Shown piece by piece: positions 9,298 through 18,198 of a DNA stretch of 64,000 nucleotides (within the stretch, counting starts at the first letter, position 1; each line of letters begins with the position of its first letter). Where the stretch lies: the NCBI RefSeq assembly GCF_003425685.1, contig NZ_QJKM01000006.1, positions 248,001 through 312,000 on the forward strand. The letters run 5' to 3'. The translations under genes and the position numbers were made by a program. Under the pieces are notes generated by a model. The model did not search any database, was not told the DNA's origin, and worked only from the letters and a program-made list of their open reading frames with translations. This DNA is from Rhizobium terrae (GTDB lineage Bacteria; Pseudomonadota; Alphaproteobacteria; Rhizobiales; Rhizobiaceae).

Positions 9298-10014
9298 TTA
9301 CGCCTCGATCGTTCCCTTGCGGAACAGGAGGTCGAAGTGCAGCACCTCCTTGGTGCGCGGGTGCCGCCAGGCCGGCCACGCCTCGATCAGCACGAAGCCC
9401 ATCTGCGTCATCAGGGTGATGGCTTCCGGCACGACCATCTCGCCGGCATAGACTTCCGAAACGGCGACTTCCATCCGGACGGAGTCGATGCGCTTGAGGG
9501 AATTCGCCGCCCCCAGGATGACGTTGCGCTCGAACCCCTGCGTGTCGATCTTCAGATGCACTACGTCGTTTGCGGATGCCAGCCGGTCGAACAGGCTGTC
9601 GAGCGTCGTCAGGGCGACGGTCGCCTTCGCCTCGTAGCGAATGGGCTGGTGGATCGCCACCAGCAGGTCGGTCGCGGCCCGCAGCGAGCTTGACGCGCGG
9701 TTCTGCGAAATGCCGATCTCCGCCTGACCGTCCCGATCGCCCACCGCATAATTGAACGTCTGCCAGTCCCGGCCGGATGCCGCAGCGGCGGCCAGCTTCT
9801 CATAACATTCGGGGATCGGCTCGAAGGAGCAGATGCGTCCTTCCCAGCCCATGTCCCGCAGGCGCCTGCCGGTCTGTCCGGTATTGGCGCCGACATCGAG
9901 GTAAAGCGTGATCCCCCGCTTCCGCAGGAAATCGACCTCCTTTTCGAATTCGGTTTCGTCCCTTCTCTTCTTCCTGCGCCTGAAAATGCCGCGAAATAAC
10001 GACCTGGCCGCCAT
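9298..10014 (-). CDS. FkbM-family SAM-dependent methyltransferase
   Basis: About 238 residues from the ATG at 10014 (MAARSLFRGIFRRRKKRRDE), a Lys/Arg-rich head followed by the SAM-binding motif I LYLDVGANTGQTGRRL, the acidic motif SFEPIPECYEKL, and the FkbM signature VHLKIDTQGFERNVILGA. FkbM enzymes O-methylate sugars, polyketides or other small molecules, often on surface glycans. A longer frame opening at 10164 would run into the upstream gene and adds a low-complexity Arg-rich head, so I rejected it. The ribosome site (GGGGAG) is very close to this ATG, so the start is not certain. Confidence 0.8.
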   Translation of the reverse strand: MAARSLFRGIFRRRKKRRDETEFEKEVDFLRKRGITLYLDVGANTGQTGRRLRDMGWEGRICSFEPIPECYEKLAAAAASGRDWQTFNYAVGDRDGQAEIGISQNRASSSLRAATDLLVAIHQPIRYEAKATVALTTLDSLFDRLASANDVVHLKIDTQGFERNVILGAANSLKRIDSVRMEVAVSEVYAGEMVVPEAITLMTQMGFVLIEAWPAWRHPRTKEVLHFDLLFRKGTIEA

Positions 10015-10117
10015 GGCTCCCCGCAATGATCGAAATGGGTTGCGGCCGCGACTATTGGAACGCCGGTCCCGCGTCAAGCGGCTTGTCGCTTCACTGCGGC
10101 GATTGCGTCGCGCTTGT

Positions 10118-10981
10118 TCACGGGGCTTTTCCGGCCCTCTCCGTCGCCGGCCCCAGCAGCGCATCCAGCTGTCCCGCGAGCTTGCCGCCGTCCTCCCGGT
10201 CCTCCGCCATCTTCCGAAAAAGCCGCGCCATGCCGCGATAGATCAGCGAGGCGGGATCGTCGTCGCCCAGGAAGGCGGCGATCTCCTCCATCTCGGCGAC
10301 CCAGCGATAGGCTTTCGGATACATGTCGGGCAGGGCATGGGTGAACTTACGGTCGAGGTCGGGCAGGCTCTCGGCGATCTCGCGCTTCAGGCTCTCGTCG
10401 GCGCCGGAGCGGATCGAGGCGAGCAGCATGGCGGTGCCGAGGCCCGTCAGCCCCTTGTTGATGCCGGCATAACACATCTTCAGCGCGGAAGCGGCGCCGA
10501 TCGGCCCGTCGATCCGGCGGACTGACAGCCCGTGCGCGCCGAGCGCCGCGCTGCGGTTTTGAACGTCGCCGCTCACATAGATGCGCGGGCCGGCATCGCC
10601 GGGCTTCGGCGGCATGCCGATGATCGAACCGTCCAGAACCTCGACCGGGCTGCCGTCGAAGGCGCTCGCAACCTCCTTCATCGTGGCGGGAGAAATGGCG
10701 TTGCAGTCGATGACCACCACCGGCCTGCCGCTTTTGCGGGCCGCTTCCGCAACCTGCCGCGCGACGCTCACCGCCTCGGCCGGCGGCACGATCGACAGGA
10801 CGATATCGGCGGCGACGATATCCTCCAGGCCGGCGGTTTGCATTCCGGCGGTCCGGGCCCGGTCCTTGGTGGCCGCGGAGCGGCCCTCCAGATAGGTCAG
10901 CACGGTCGCGCCGCCTTCGACGAGCCGCGCGCCGATGCCGCTGCCCATGGCTCCGGCTCCGATGACTGCGATTGTCGGCAT
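10118..10981 (-). CDS. 6PGDH/3-HIBADH-like NAD(P)-dependent dehydrogenase with DUF1932-type C-terminus
   Basis: A 287-residue protein beginning with the NAD(P) dinucleotide fold AVIGAGAMGSGIGARLVEGG, then the beta-hydroxyacid-dehydrogenase core: DCNAISPATMK takes the place of the substrate-binding DAPVSGG region, and GAASALKMCYAGINKG carries the catalytic lysine. The C-terminal helical part resembles DUF1932, found in dehydrogenases annotated as phosphogluconate-dehydrogenase-like. The true substrate is unknown. It is upstream of the FkbM gene on the same strand with a gap of about 103 bp, so co-transcription is possible. Its promoter region is the AT-rich palindrome at 11067-11078. Confidence 0.78.
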   Translation of the reverse strand: MPTIAVIGAGAMGSGIGARLVEGGATVLTYLEGRSAATKDRARTAGMQTAGLEDIVAADIVLSIVPPAEAVSVARQVAEAARKSGRPVVVIDCNAISPATMKEVASAFDGSPVEVLDGSIIGMPPKPGDAGPRIYVSGDVQNRSAALGAHGLSVRRIDGPIGAASALKMCYAGINKGLTGLGTAMLLASIRSGADESLKREIAESLPDLDRKFTHALPDMYPKAYRWVAEMEEIAAFLGDDDPASLIYRGMARLFRKMAEDREDGGKLAGQLDALLGPATERAGKAP

Positions 10982-11066
10982 GATCGAACTCCCTGAAACG
11001 AGGTGAAAAACGGGGAAGAAAAAAAGATGTAGGGCACGCGCCGATGACCGGCGAATGAAATAGTCA

Positions 11067-11078
11067 TGATTATAATCA
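11067..11078. promoter_or_regulatory. TGATTATAATCA palindrome with TATAAT in both directions
   Basis: A perfect 12-bp palindrome in an otherwise GC-rich region, 86 bp upstream of the 6PGDH-like gene at 10981. It reads TATAAT on both strands and could be the -10 element for that gene or an operator. A good -35 at the right distance is not evident, so assignment is tentative. Confidence 0.35.
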
Positions 11079-11139
11079 ACAGGCTAGCACTTGCGTCGCC
11101 TTTTTCGGAAAAAACTTTCGTACTCTCTCATCCCCGCTC

Positions 11140-11265
11140 TCAGGACCCCTGCCTATACTGTGCCCGTCCCGCATCGGATACGCTGGCAGGCGTGCCAGTG
11201 AGGCGGGGCCGGCGCGGTGCGGGAGGATAGGACGCAAAGCCTCCCGCATCGGGTTCGCGGAACAT
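11140..11265 (-). CDS. Possible small protein (41 residues), doubtful
   Basis: An ATG at 11265 preceded by GGAGGG five bases upstream opens a 41-codon frame starting MFREPDAGGFASYPP, rich in Pro, Arg and Ala. I do not recognise it. It lies wholly within the repeat-rich intergenic region, where the motif CGATGCGGGA occurs twice, so the frame may be a by-product of repeated DNA. The good ribosome site is the only positive evidence. Confidence 0.2.
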   Translation of the reverse strand: MFREPDAGGFASYPPAPRRPRLTGTPASVSDAGRAQYRQGS

Positions 11266-11500
11266 GGTTTCCCTCCGGCGACACGGGAGAAGCGATGCGG
11301 TTACGGACCGGCCTTTTCGCTTCCGATGCCCGAAAAAGCGCGCCGGGCGTGCCTGTGCGGCACACATGAGGGCTGACCCGGATGGTTTCGCCGGTTTCCG
11401 GTCTCAATTCCCGGATCAGGTCCGGGAACGAAACCGGCGGCAAAGGACCGTCCGGTCCGGCCTTCGCAGAGGAACCGAAGTCGCGGGCACAAATAGCTGA

Positions 11501-11559
11501 ACGGGGCGCTGAGAGGTGTCACCTACTACTTAACTACGAGGCAGCTTTCAGCGCCCCGT
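11501..11559. ncRNA. Long-armed inverted repeat, candidate structured RNA
   Basis: ACGGGGCGCTGAGAG (11501-11515) pairs with CTTTCAGCGCCCCGT (11545-11559): 15 pairs with one G-U, closing a 29-nt loop. That is far stronger than chance and is not followed by a T-run on either strand, so it is not a simple terminator. It might be a small RNA, part of a 5' leader for the dehydrogenase gene starting 229 bp downstream, or a dispersed palindromic element. Confidence 0.4.
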
Positions 11560-11574
11560 CCGATCCTCGGGTCA

Positions 11575-11595
11575 CCCTCGGGTTTAACCCGAGGG
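11575..11595. repeat. Perfect palindrome centred on GGGTTTAACCC
   Basis: Ten-base arms (CCCTCGGGTT / AACCCGAGGG) flank a single central T. The same core CGGGTTTAACCCG recurs at 21277-21289 downstream of thyA, and further GAGG/CCTC repeats follow to about 11665. This looks like a dispersed intergenic repeat family. Confidence 0.65.
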
Positions 11596-11787
11596 CGAGG
11601 ATGACGAAGACCGCCTCGTCCTCCTCGGGAGAGCGAAGCGAAAACCGAGGATCACCCGAGGGCGACCAACGAAAAAATGCAGATGGCGCCAAGGGTGGAA
11701 TCCGTCTTGCGGCATGACGTTAATTTCTGGACAAAGCCGACCCCGTCGCCTAACCAATCCCTTGAAAAGACTGAGGGAGAATGGGGC

Positions 11788-13215
11788 ATGGCGATCAAGG
11801 ACGTGAAGGCGGGCCTTCGCAACGAGGAAGGCATCAGGACGGTGCTCGGCATCCTCAAGCAGGCCTTGGGGGAACGTTTCCAGACCGGCCAGTCGTTCCG
11901 CGAGCAGCATGCGCACACCACCACCTACCTGCCGGCCCAACTGCCGGACGGGGTCGTCTTCGCGGAAGGCGCCGATGACGTGAAGACGGTCGTCAAAGCC
12001 TGCGCCGCGCATCGGGTGCCGATCGTGCCCTTCGGCATCGGCTCTTCGCTGGAGGGCCAGGTCAATGCTCCTTCCGGGGGAATCTCCATCGATTTCAGCC
12101 GCATGAACAAGGTGCTCCGCGTCAGCCCGGCGGATCTCGACGTCACGGTGGAGCCCGGCATCACCCGCGAGGAGCTGAACCGGGAACTGCGCGATACCGG
12201 CCTGTTCTTCCCGATCGATCCGGGCGCCAACGCCTCGATCGGCGGCATGGCGGCGACGCGGGCGTCCGGCACCAATGCCGTGCGTTACGGCACGATGAAG
12301 GACAACGTGCTGTCGCTCACCGTCGTCACTGGCGACGGCGAGGAAATCCGCACCGCACGCCGCGCCAAGAAGTCCTCGGCGGGCTACGATCTCACCCGGC
12401 TTTTTATCGGTTCGGAAGGTACGCTCGGCGTGATCACCTCGATCACCCTGAAACTGCAGGGCATTCCGGAAAAGATCGGCGGCGGGGTCTGCGCCTTTCC
12501 GAGCGTCAAGGCAGCCTGCGATGCGGTCATCATGACCATCCAGATGGGCATTCCGGTCGCCCGCATCGAACTGCTCGACGACGTGCAGATGCGCGCCTGC
12601 AACGCCTATTCGAAACTCTCCTATCCGGAGCGCCCGACGCTCTTCCTCGAATTCCACGGCACGGAGGAAACGGTGGCGCTGCAATCGGCGCAGTTCGCCG
12701 AGATCGCCGCCGAATGCGGCGGCGACGAATTCCAGTGGACGGCGAATGCCGAGGAGCGAGCAAAACTCTGGAATGCTCGGCACAATGCCTATTGGGCGAG
12801 CCGTGCGCTGGCGCCGGAACTCGACGGGCTGTCGACCGATGTCTGCGTGCCGATCTCGCGGCTTGCCGAATGCGTCGCCGAGACCCAGGCCGACATTGCC
12901 GCGCAAGGCCTGCTCGCGCCGATCGTCGGCCATGCCGGCGACGGCAATTTCCACGTCCTGGTCCTCTTCGACGGCAAGGACCCGGTATCGGTCGAAAAGG
13001 TCGAGGCCTTCATCGCGCGGCTCAATCACCGGGCGCTCGCCATGGACGGCACCTGCACCGGGGAACACGGCATCGGCCAGGGCAAGATGGCCTTCCTGGA
13101 GGAGGAACTGGGCGGCGCGGTCGGCCTGATGCGGTCGATCAAGGCAAGCCTCGATCCGCAGAATATCTTCAATCCCGGCAAGATCTTCCGGCCGGAAGGC
13201 CCGAATGCCGAATGA
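11788..13215 (+). CDS. FAD-linked D-2-hydroxyacid dehydrogenase (D-lactate dehydrogenase/glycolate oxidase D type)
   Basis: A 475-residue flavoprotein. The N-terminal PCMH-type FAD domain shows VPIVPFGIGSSLEGQVNAPSGGISIDFSRM and GANASIGGMAATRASGTNAVRYGTM. The C-terminal FAD-oxidase domain ends with GHAGDGNFHVLV and the signature GTCTGEHGIGQGKMAFLEEE. These fit the DLD/GlcD/FAD-binding oxidase 4 family, which oxidises D-lactate, glycolate or related acids and passes electrons to cytochrome c or quinone. I chose the ATG of MAIKDVKAGL with GAGGGAGA upstream; an in-frame ATG at 11677 would extend into the repeat region. No GlcE/GlcF partners are adjacent, which favours a single-subunit D-lactate dehydrogenase. 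Confidence 0.85.
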   Translation: MAIKDVKAGLRNEEGIRTVLGILKQALGERFQTGQSFREQHAHTTTYLPAQLPDGVVFAEGADDVKTVVKACAAHRVPIVPFGIGSSLEGQVNAPSGGISIDFSRMNKVLRVSPADLDVTVEPGITREELNRELRDTGLFFPIDPGANASIGGMAATRASGTNAVRYGTMKDNVLSLTVVTGDGEEIRTARRAKKSSAGYDLTRLFIGSEGTLGVITSITLKLQGIPEKIGGGVCAFPSVKAACDAVIMTIQMGIPVARIELLDDVQMRACNAYSKLSYPERPTLFLEFHGTEETVALQSAQFAEIAAECGGDEFQWTANAEERAKLWNARHNAYWASRALAPELDGLSTDVCVPISRLAECVAETQADIAAQGLLAPIVGHAGDGNFHVLVLFDGKDPVSVEKVEAFIARLNHRALAMDGTCTGEHGIGQGKMAFLEEELGGAVGLMRSIKASLDPQNIFNPGKIFRPEGPNAE

Positions 13216-13291
13216 CGGGCTCCCGGAAGCTTGACTTGCCTGGCGGGCCGATGGAACTACTCTTGCTGGGCGGATAAAGGAAACGAAGACG

Positions 13292-16200
13292 GTGCTCGGA
13301 CGCATCCTTGTGGCGATCGGTGGTCTGGTGGTGGTGGCGCTGTTTTCGGCGCTGCTGGCGCCGTTCTTCGTCGACTGGTCGAGCTTCCGCGTCGGTTTCG
13401 AGGATCAGGCAAGCCGGATCCTCGGCAAGAAGGTTTCCGTCCACGGCAGCGTCGATGCGCGCATCCTGCCGTTTCCGTCCGTCACGCTCCACGACGTGCG
13501 GGTGGGGGCCGATACGGATGGCCAGCCGCTGGTACAGGTGGCACAGTTTTCCATGGATATGGAGCTTGCGCCCTTCCTTTCCGGCGAGGCGCGGATCTTC
13601 GACATGCGCATCGAGCAACCGAAGGCGCGCATCCGCATCCTCAAGGACGGCACGCTCGACTGGATGAGGGGCGGCCGCGCTTCCATCCCCGCCCGCACCG
13701 TCGTCATCGAGGACGTGCATGTCAGCGGCGGCGAGATCGATGTGATCGACGAACAGTCCGGCCGGTCGCGAAAACTGACCGCCGTCTCGGCCGATCTTTC
13801 CGCCGCATCGCTGCGCGGGCCCTGGCGGGGGGAGGGCAATGCGACCCTCGAAGGGTATGAAGCAAAGTTCAGCCTGGCCAGCGGTACCGCCGATGCCGAG
13901 GGAAAACGCGTGCCGCTGCGTTTGAGGCTCTGGCCGGATGCGCAGCCCGTCGAGGTCAATCTCGACGGAGAACTGGCGATCGCCGACAACAGGCCGACCT
14001 ATAACGGCACTTTCACCTTAGGCTTCCTGCAGGAAGAGGACGAGACGGAGCCGGTGAAACCGCCGCCGCCCGGCCCGCGCGCCAAGGGCGGCTTCGAACT
14101 CACCAACGAGCGCATCCGCATCCCGCAATACCGGCTGGAAGTGGGGGCGACCGACAATCCATACGTGGTGACCGGCGAGGCGACGCTCGATACTGGCGAC
14201 AAGCCGGAATTCCTGCTGACGGCCGATGGGCAGCAGATCGACGTCAACCGGCTCGGCGAAGGCACGCAGGCCAAGACGGGCCGCGATGCCGCCGCGTCCG
14301 CCCACAGGCGCATCAACAATTTCATCCGCATGGCGGCTTCCATCCCGATCCCGCAGGTGCCGGGCCGCGCCAGCCTCAAGCTGCCGGCGATCATCGTCAA
14401 CGATACGACGATTCGCGACATCCGGCTGGACATCCGGCCTGCCGGACGCGGCTGGGCGGTCGATAACGTCGTGGCCACCCTGCCGGGTCGCACCCAGCTC
14501 GAAGCGAAGGGCAGCCTCGCCCTGCGAGACCGGGTCGCCTTCGTCGGCGACATGCTGCTGGCGTCCAGCCAGCCGTCCGGGCTTTCCGACTGGCTTTCCG
14601 GCCGCGTCGATCCGGCGATCCGGCAGCTCCGGTCCGCCGGTTTTTCGGCGCGCGTCAACCTGACGCCGGACCTGCAGCGCTTCGACAATCTCGAACTGGC
14701 GATCGGGCCGGCGACGCTGAAGGGCAGGCTGGAGCGCCAGTCGCCGCAGAACCAGACGCCCAATCTCTCGATGGCGCTTGCGGGCAACGAGATCGATATC
14801 GACGCCATGCGGGCGCTCGCCTCGCTGCTGACCGGTGACGACGCGGGTCAGGACGTGCTCGATCATCGCATCGCGGCGAGCCTCAAGGCGGATCGTTTCA
14901 CGGCCTTCGGCGTGGCGGCCAACAATGTCGACACGGCCTTCACCATGGCCGGCGGCGTGCTGTCGCTTGAACGCCTGACCGTCGGCAATGTCGAGGGGGC
15001 GACGGTTTCCGCAAGGGGGCGGATCGAAGGCTCGCTGCTCGCCTATGTCGGCAGCGGCAGCCTGAATTTCCGCTCCGCCGATCCCACCGCATTCCTGGCC
15101 ATGCTGCGCGACCGGCTGCCGCCCCATCCGGTCCTGCAGCGGCTCGCCGCCAATGCCGGCTGGTTCGCCAATACGGATGTCGGCGCCAACCTGACCGTCG
15201 GTGGAAATGCCGGCGGGGTGGAAGTGGCCGTTAACGGCAAGTCGAACGGCAGCGCGGTGAAAGCCGACCTGAAGCTGCCCGGCCTGTTCGACCTGACGGG
15301 CAGCGACAACATGACGTTTACGACGTCCCTCGAAAATCCCGATCCGTCGATCCTTCTCGGGCAGGCGGGCCTCGATCCGCTCCTGCCCGGCGGCGACGGC
15401 GCCGGCCGGCTCGCCTTGAGCCTGCAGCAGGGCTCAGGCGGTGCGGCGAGGGCGGATCTCACCTTCAGGACCGAAAAAACCTCGCTCGAATTCAAGGGCG
15501 ACGTGAACATCCAGGACCAGGGTTTCGGCGAGGGCAGCGGACACCTCACGCTGAAGAGTGCGGATCTCGAACCTTATCTGTTCATCAACGGAGTCAGCCT
15601 GCCGGAATTCGGCATCGGCCTGCCGGTGGCCCTGGACGCCGATATCGGCGTGCTGCCGGATGCGGTCAGGATTTCGAACCTGAAGGGCACGGCGGCGGGC
15701 AACAATTTCAGCGGCGGCATAAGCGTCGACCGCAAGGCGCCCGGCCTGCCGGCAACCGGTTCGATGAATGTCGATACGCTCGATCTTGCCTGGCTTGGCG
15801 AAGCGATCTTCGGTTCCGTCAGCGATCCGAAAAGCGGTTCGTTTTCGGCGAAACCCTTGCAGCAGCCGATCTTCGGGAGCACCGATGTCGCGCTCGACTT
15901 GCATGCCCGGGCGTTCCGCACCGGCGCTTTCGGCACTATCCAGGATTTTTCCGCCAGAATGACCCATCGCAGCGGTGGCATCACCCTTGAGAACGGCGCG
16001 GGCACCTGGCGGGGCGGCAGGCTGACGGGCCGGCTGATGATGTCGAACGGCAATGGGATCGGACTTCTGCAGGTGCGGCTTTCCGGGGAGAATGCCGATC
16101 CGGCGCCTCTGTTGTGGACCGCCGCGGGACAACCGGTTGTCAGCGGAAGGCTGGGCTTCGACCTCTCGGTCGAATCGACGGGCAAGAGCGTTGCCGAACT

Positions 16201-16990
16201 GCTGGGCGCGGCAAGCGGCTCGGCCGAACTGCGGACGAAGGGGTTGAGTGTCGCGGGTCTCAATCCGGACGCGCTGAAGCCCCTCATGGCCGAGGTGGAC
16301 AAGCTGAAGGGCGAGGTGACGGAAAACCGGGTGAGGCCGCTGGTGGCCGGTCTCATACATCGCGGCACCGTTGCGTTCGGTGATGTCACCATTCCCGTGA
16401 CCATCACGGCCGGCGAGGCGCGGGCGCAGAATATCGCCGCGGCGGTCGGCACGACCAGATTTGCCGGCGAGGGCCGTTTCGATCTTCTCGAAGACAGCAT
16501 GACTGCCGATCTCGCCATCACCTATGATGCCGGCGAGGAAGCGCTTGCCGGCGGCGATCCGACGATCCGGCTCAATTATTCCGGCGACCTCGGCGGGCCG
16601 ATGGAGCGGCTCGACATCGGGGCGATGACCAACTTCCTGTCGCAGCGCGCCTTCGAGCAGGAGCGCCGGCGGGTCGAGACGCTGCAGGCAAGCGTGCTCG
16701 AAAAGCAGCGCCTGCGCCGCGAAGTCGTTCTCTACAATTTCCAGGTCGTCGAACGCCAGGCGGCGCGGGCGAAAGCCGAAGCCGAGGAGCGGGCCCGCCA
16801 GCAGGCGGCGGAAGCGGAACGCCAGAAGCAGCAGGCGGCAGAAGCCGCCGCGCGCGCGGCGGAAGAGGAACGGCAACGGCAGATCGGCCCGCCGCCGCTC
16901 ATCCTGCCGCCGACGGACGGCGCGCTGCGCCCGAACCTGCCCGGCATTCCGCCTGCGGACGGATCGAACCTGCCGGGCGTCCAGCGGTAG
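13292..16990 (+). CDS. Large AsmA-family protein
   Basis: A 1232-residue protein starting at GTG with AAAGGA upstream. An N-terminal membrane segment (ILVAIGGLVVVALFSALLAPFFV) anchors it in the inner membrane. The first 120 residues are typical of AsmA (VDWSSFRVGFEDQASRILGK; LPFPSVTLHDVRVG), and the middle is a long series of beta-rich segments. The C-terminal AsmA domain (about 800-1120) is followed by a charged helical stretch (about 1115-1190, many Arg/Glu/Ala/Gln, likely coiled coil) and a Pro-rich end. AsmA-like proteins are thought to form periplasmic lipid-transfer bridges affecting outer-membrane assembly. Codon usage and G+C match the neighbours. Confidence 0.85.
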   Translation: MLGRILVAIGGLVVVALFSALLAPFFVDWSSFRVGFEDQASRILGKKVSVHGSVDARILPFPSVTLHDVRVGADTDGQPLVQVAQFSMDMELAPFLSGEARIFDMRIEQPKARIRILKDGTLDWMRGGRASIPARTVVIEDVHVSGGEIDVIDEQSGRSRKLTAVSADLSAASLRGPWRGEGNATLEGYEAKFSLASGTADAEGKRVPLRLRLWPDAQPVEVNLDGELAIADNRPTYNGTFTLGFLQEEDETEPVKPPPPGPRAKGGFELTNERIRIPQYRLEVGATDNPYVVTGEATLDTGDKPEFLLTADGQQIDVNRLGEGTQAKTGRDAAASAHRRINNFIRMAASIPIPQVPGRASLKLPAIIVNDTTIRDIRLDIRPAGRGWAVDNVVATLPGRTQLEAKGSLALRDRVAFVGDMLLASSQPSGLSDWLSGRVDPAIRQLRSAGFSARVNLTPDLQRFDNLELAIGPATLKGRLERQSPQNQTPNLSMALAGNEIDIDAMRALASLLTGDDAGQDVLDHRIAASLKADRFTAFGVAANNVDTAFTMAGGVLSLERLTVGNVEGATVSARGRIEGSLLAYVGSGSLNFRSADPTAFLAMLRDRLPPHPVLQRLAANAGWFANTDVGANLTVGGNAGGVEVAVNGKSNGSAVKADLKLPGLFDLTGSDNMTFTTSLENPDPSILLGQAGLDPLLPGGDGAGRLALSLQQGSGGAARADLTFRTEKTSLEFKGDVNIQDQGFGEGSGHLTLKSADLEPYLFINGVSLPEFGIGLPVALDADIGVLPDAVRISNLKGTAAGNNFSGGISVDRKAPGLPATGSMNVDTLDLAWLGEAIFGSVSDPKSGSFSAKPLQQPIFGSTDVALDLHARAFRTGAFGTIQDFSARMTHRSGGITLENGAGTWRGGRLTGRLMMSNGNGIGLLQVRLSGENADPAPLLWTAAGQPVVSGRLGFDLSVESTGKSVAELLGAASGSAELRTKGLSVAGLNPDALKPLMAEVDKLKGEVTENRVRPLVAGLIHRGTVAFGDVTIPVTITAGEARAQNIAAAVGTTRFAGEGRFDLLEDSMTADLAITYDAGEEALAGGDPTIRLNYSGDLGGPMERLDIGAMTNFLSQRAFEQERRRVETLQASVLEKQRLRREVVLYNFQVVERQAARAKAEAEERARQQAAEAERQKQQAAEAAARAAEEERQRQIGPPPLILPPTDGALRPNLPGIPPADGSNLPGVQR

Positions 16991-17089
16991 GTGTGGTCCG
17001 CGCGGTGATCCTTGGACCGGAGCCTTCGCGAATACGGAAATCCGACGTACGAAGTCAGCCGGTCGCTGCGGTTCGGCCGATGGGCATAG

Positions 17090-17341
17090 CTATCTGGAGG
17101 ACCTGAACGAATTCAGCACATGCACCCGCAATGCCGAGGAGAGATTGCTGCCGGGCTGCCGCCGGTCGTCGATCTCGGCGATCAGGTTGGCGAGGCTGAC
17201 GCCACGCGCCGCAGCGATCGCCTTCAACTCGATCCAGAACTCGTCTTCAAGCGAAAAACTGGTGCGATGACCGTGAAGCGTCGCGGAATGTTTACGGATC
17301 ACGAAGCTCTCCGGACTGCGGAACAGGTTGGGCCTATTCAA
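17090..17341 (-). CDS. Ribbon-helix-helix domain protein
   Basis: An 83-residue protein with FVIRKHSATLHGHRTSFSLE and then DEFWIELKAIAAARGVSLAN, the plan of the RHH_4 family widespread in Rhizobiales. The arylamine/strand part plus two helices suggests DNA binding, but no target is known. The only start giving this frame is TTG at 17341, with no obvious ribosome site. It is the last of a small minus-strand group with the DUF4169 gene, sspB and the tmRNA gene. Confidence 0.7.
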   Translation of the reverse strand: MNRPNLFRSPESFVIRKHSATLHGHRTSFSLEDEFWIELKAIAAARGVSLANLIAEIDDRRQPGSNLSSALRVHVLNSFRSSR

Positions 17342-17415
17342 ACCGGCGGGTCTTTCGCGTCAAGCCGGCCATCCTTCAATGCCTAACGAATGGTTTACAT
17401 CCACAGGCGGGTGTT

Positions 17416-17610
17416 TCAATCGTCTTCGGTCGATTTTTCCAGCCGGCCCTGATCGAGCGTCTTTTCGGCTTTTTCGTTCAGCGTGCGGGTGAGGGATTTT
17501 TCGGCCTTGCTGCGGCCGAACGAAAGGCGGTTCTGCTCCGCTTGCTTTTCCTTCTCAAGCCTCGCCTTGTCCTTGCGGAACTGGCGCAGGTTGACGATCT
17601 CGGCGCTCAT
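17416..17610 (-). CDS. DUF4169-family small protein
   Basis: A 64-residue, highly charged protein starting MSAEIVNLRQFRKDKAR, matching the family DUF4169. It is almost all helix-forming, with Lys/Glu/Arg heptad-like spacing, and has no membrane segment. Function is not known. It starts 20 bp after the sspB stop on the same strand and is likely in that operon. Confidence 0.8.
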   Translation of the reverse strand: MSAEIVNLRQFRKDKARLEKEKQAEQNRLSFGRSKAEKSLTRTLNEKAEKTLDQGRLEKSTEDD

Positions 17611-17630
17611 GGCTGACGCGCCTCCCGGCG

Positions 17631-18137
17631 CTATTGTTTCTTGCGGAAGGAATCGAGCGAGATGACGGAGCCGGGCTTCTTCTCTTCACCGGGCTTGCCC
17701 TCGGTCTCGGCGGGTTTCGCGACGGCTTCGACCGGAATGGCGGTGATCTCCGCCGAGGCGTTCTCGTCCTCGTCGGCGAGCGGCACTTCGAATTCGAGTT
17801 CGAAATTGACCGACGGATCGTAGAAGCCGCGGATCGCATTGAAGGGGACGACGAGGCGTTCCGGGGTATCGGAGAAGGAGAGACCCACTTCGAACTGGGT
17901 GTCGGAAACCTTGAGGTCCCAGAACTGGTGCTGGATGACGATGGTCATCTGCTCGGTATATTTCGCCTTCAGGTGCTGCGAGATGCGCACGCCCGGGGCA
18001 CCGGTCAGGAAGGTGATGAAGAAATGATGATCGCCCGGCAGGCGGCCGGTGGCCGCAACCTCGGACAAAACCTTACGGATGACGCCGCGCAATGCGTCCT
18101 GCGCCAAAATGTCGTAACGGATGTGATCCTGCCCCAT
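17631..18137 (-). CDS. sspB: SspB-alpha, ClpXP adaptor for ssrA-tagged proteins
   Basis: A 168-residue protein from the ATG at 18137 (MGQDHIRYDILAQDALRGVI), which matches the conserved start of alphaproteobacterial SspB; an ATG six codons earlier is possible. The body contains the peptide-binding beta-sandwich (HHFFITFLTGAPGVRISQ; MTIVIQHQFWDL). The tail is a flexible Ala/Pro/Glu-rich linker, then a short conserved hydrophobic end (GSVISLDSFRKKQ) positioned like the ClpX-docking tail. SspB grips the tmRNA-encoded tag and delivers tagged proteins to ClpXP. The tmRNA gene lies directly upstream on the same strand. Confidence 0.92.
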   Translation of the reverse strand: MGQDHIRYDILAQDALRGVIRKVLSEVAATGRLPGDHHFFITFLTGAPGVRISQHLKAKYTEQMTIVIQHQFWDLKVSDTQFEVGLSFSDTPERLVVPFNAIRGFYDPSVNFELEFEVPLADEDENASAEITAIPVEAVAKPAETEGKPGEEKKPGSVISLDSFRKKQ

Positions 18138-18198
18138 ACGGTCCTGTCTTTCCATTCTCTCGTCTTTTAGTCAGACGCGTTATGCCATGCCGGCCCGG

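Larger units (their letters stand above)
10982..11787. other. 806-bp intergenic region rich in palindromes
   Basis: This lies between two divergent genes and no conserved protein-coding gene is convincing in it. It contains, in order: an AT-rich palindrome (11067-11078), a possible 41-codon reading frame on the minus strand (11140-11265), a CTGGCA-GGCG-TGCCAG hairpin near 11184-11200, a CCCGGA-TCAGG-TCCGGG hairpin near 11410-11427, a long-armed stem (11501-11559) and a perfect GGGTTTAACCC-centred palindrome (11575-11595). The density of GC-rich inverted repeats suggests several insertions of dispersed palindromic elements or a structured RNA gene. Confidence 0.7.

Noticed and set aside
7325-9379. 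A 684-codon minus-strand frame antisense to the RND pump.
   Set aside because: His/Arg/Asp-rich antisense pattern with no motifs; the pump is unmistakable.
11140-11522. Several overlapping small frames in the gap near 11.1-11.7 kb.
   Set aside because: They are made of repeated palindromic DNA and overlap one another on both strands; only the one at 11140-11265 has a ribosome site and it is kept at low confidence.
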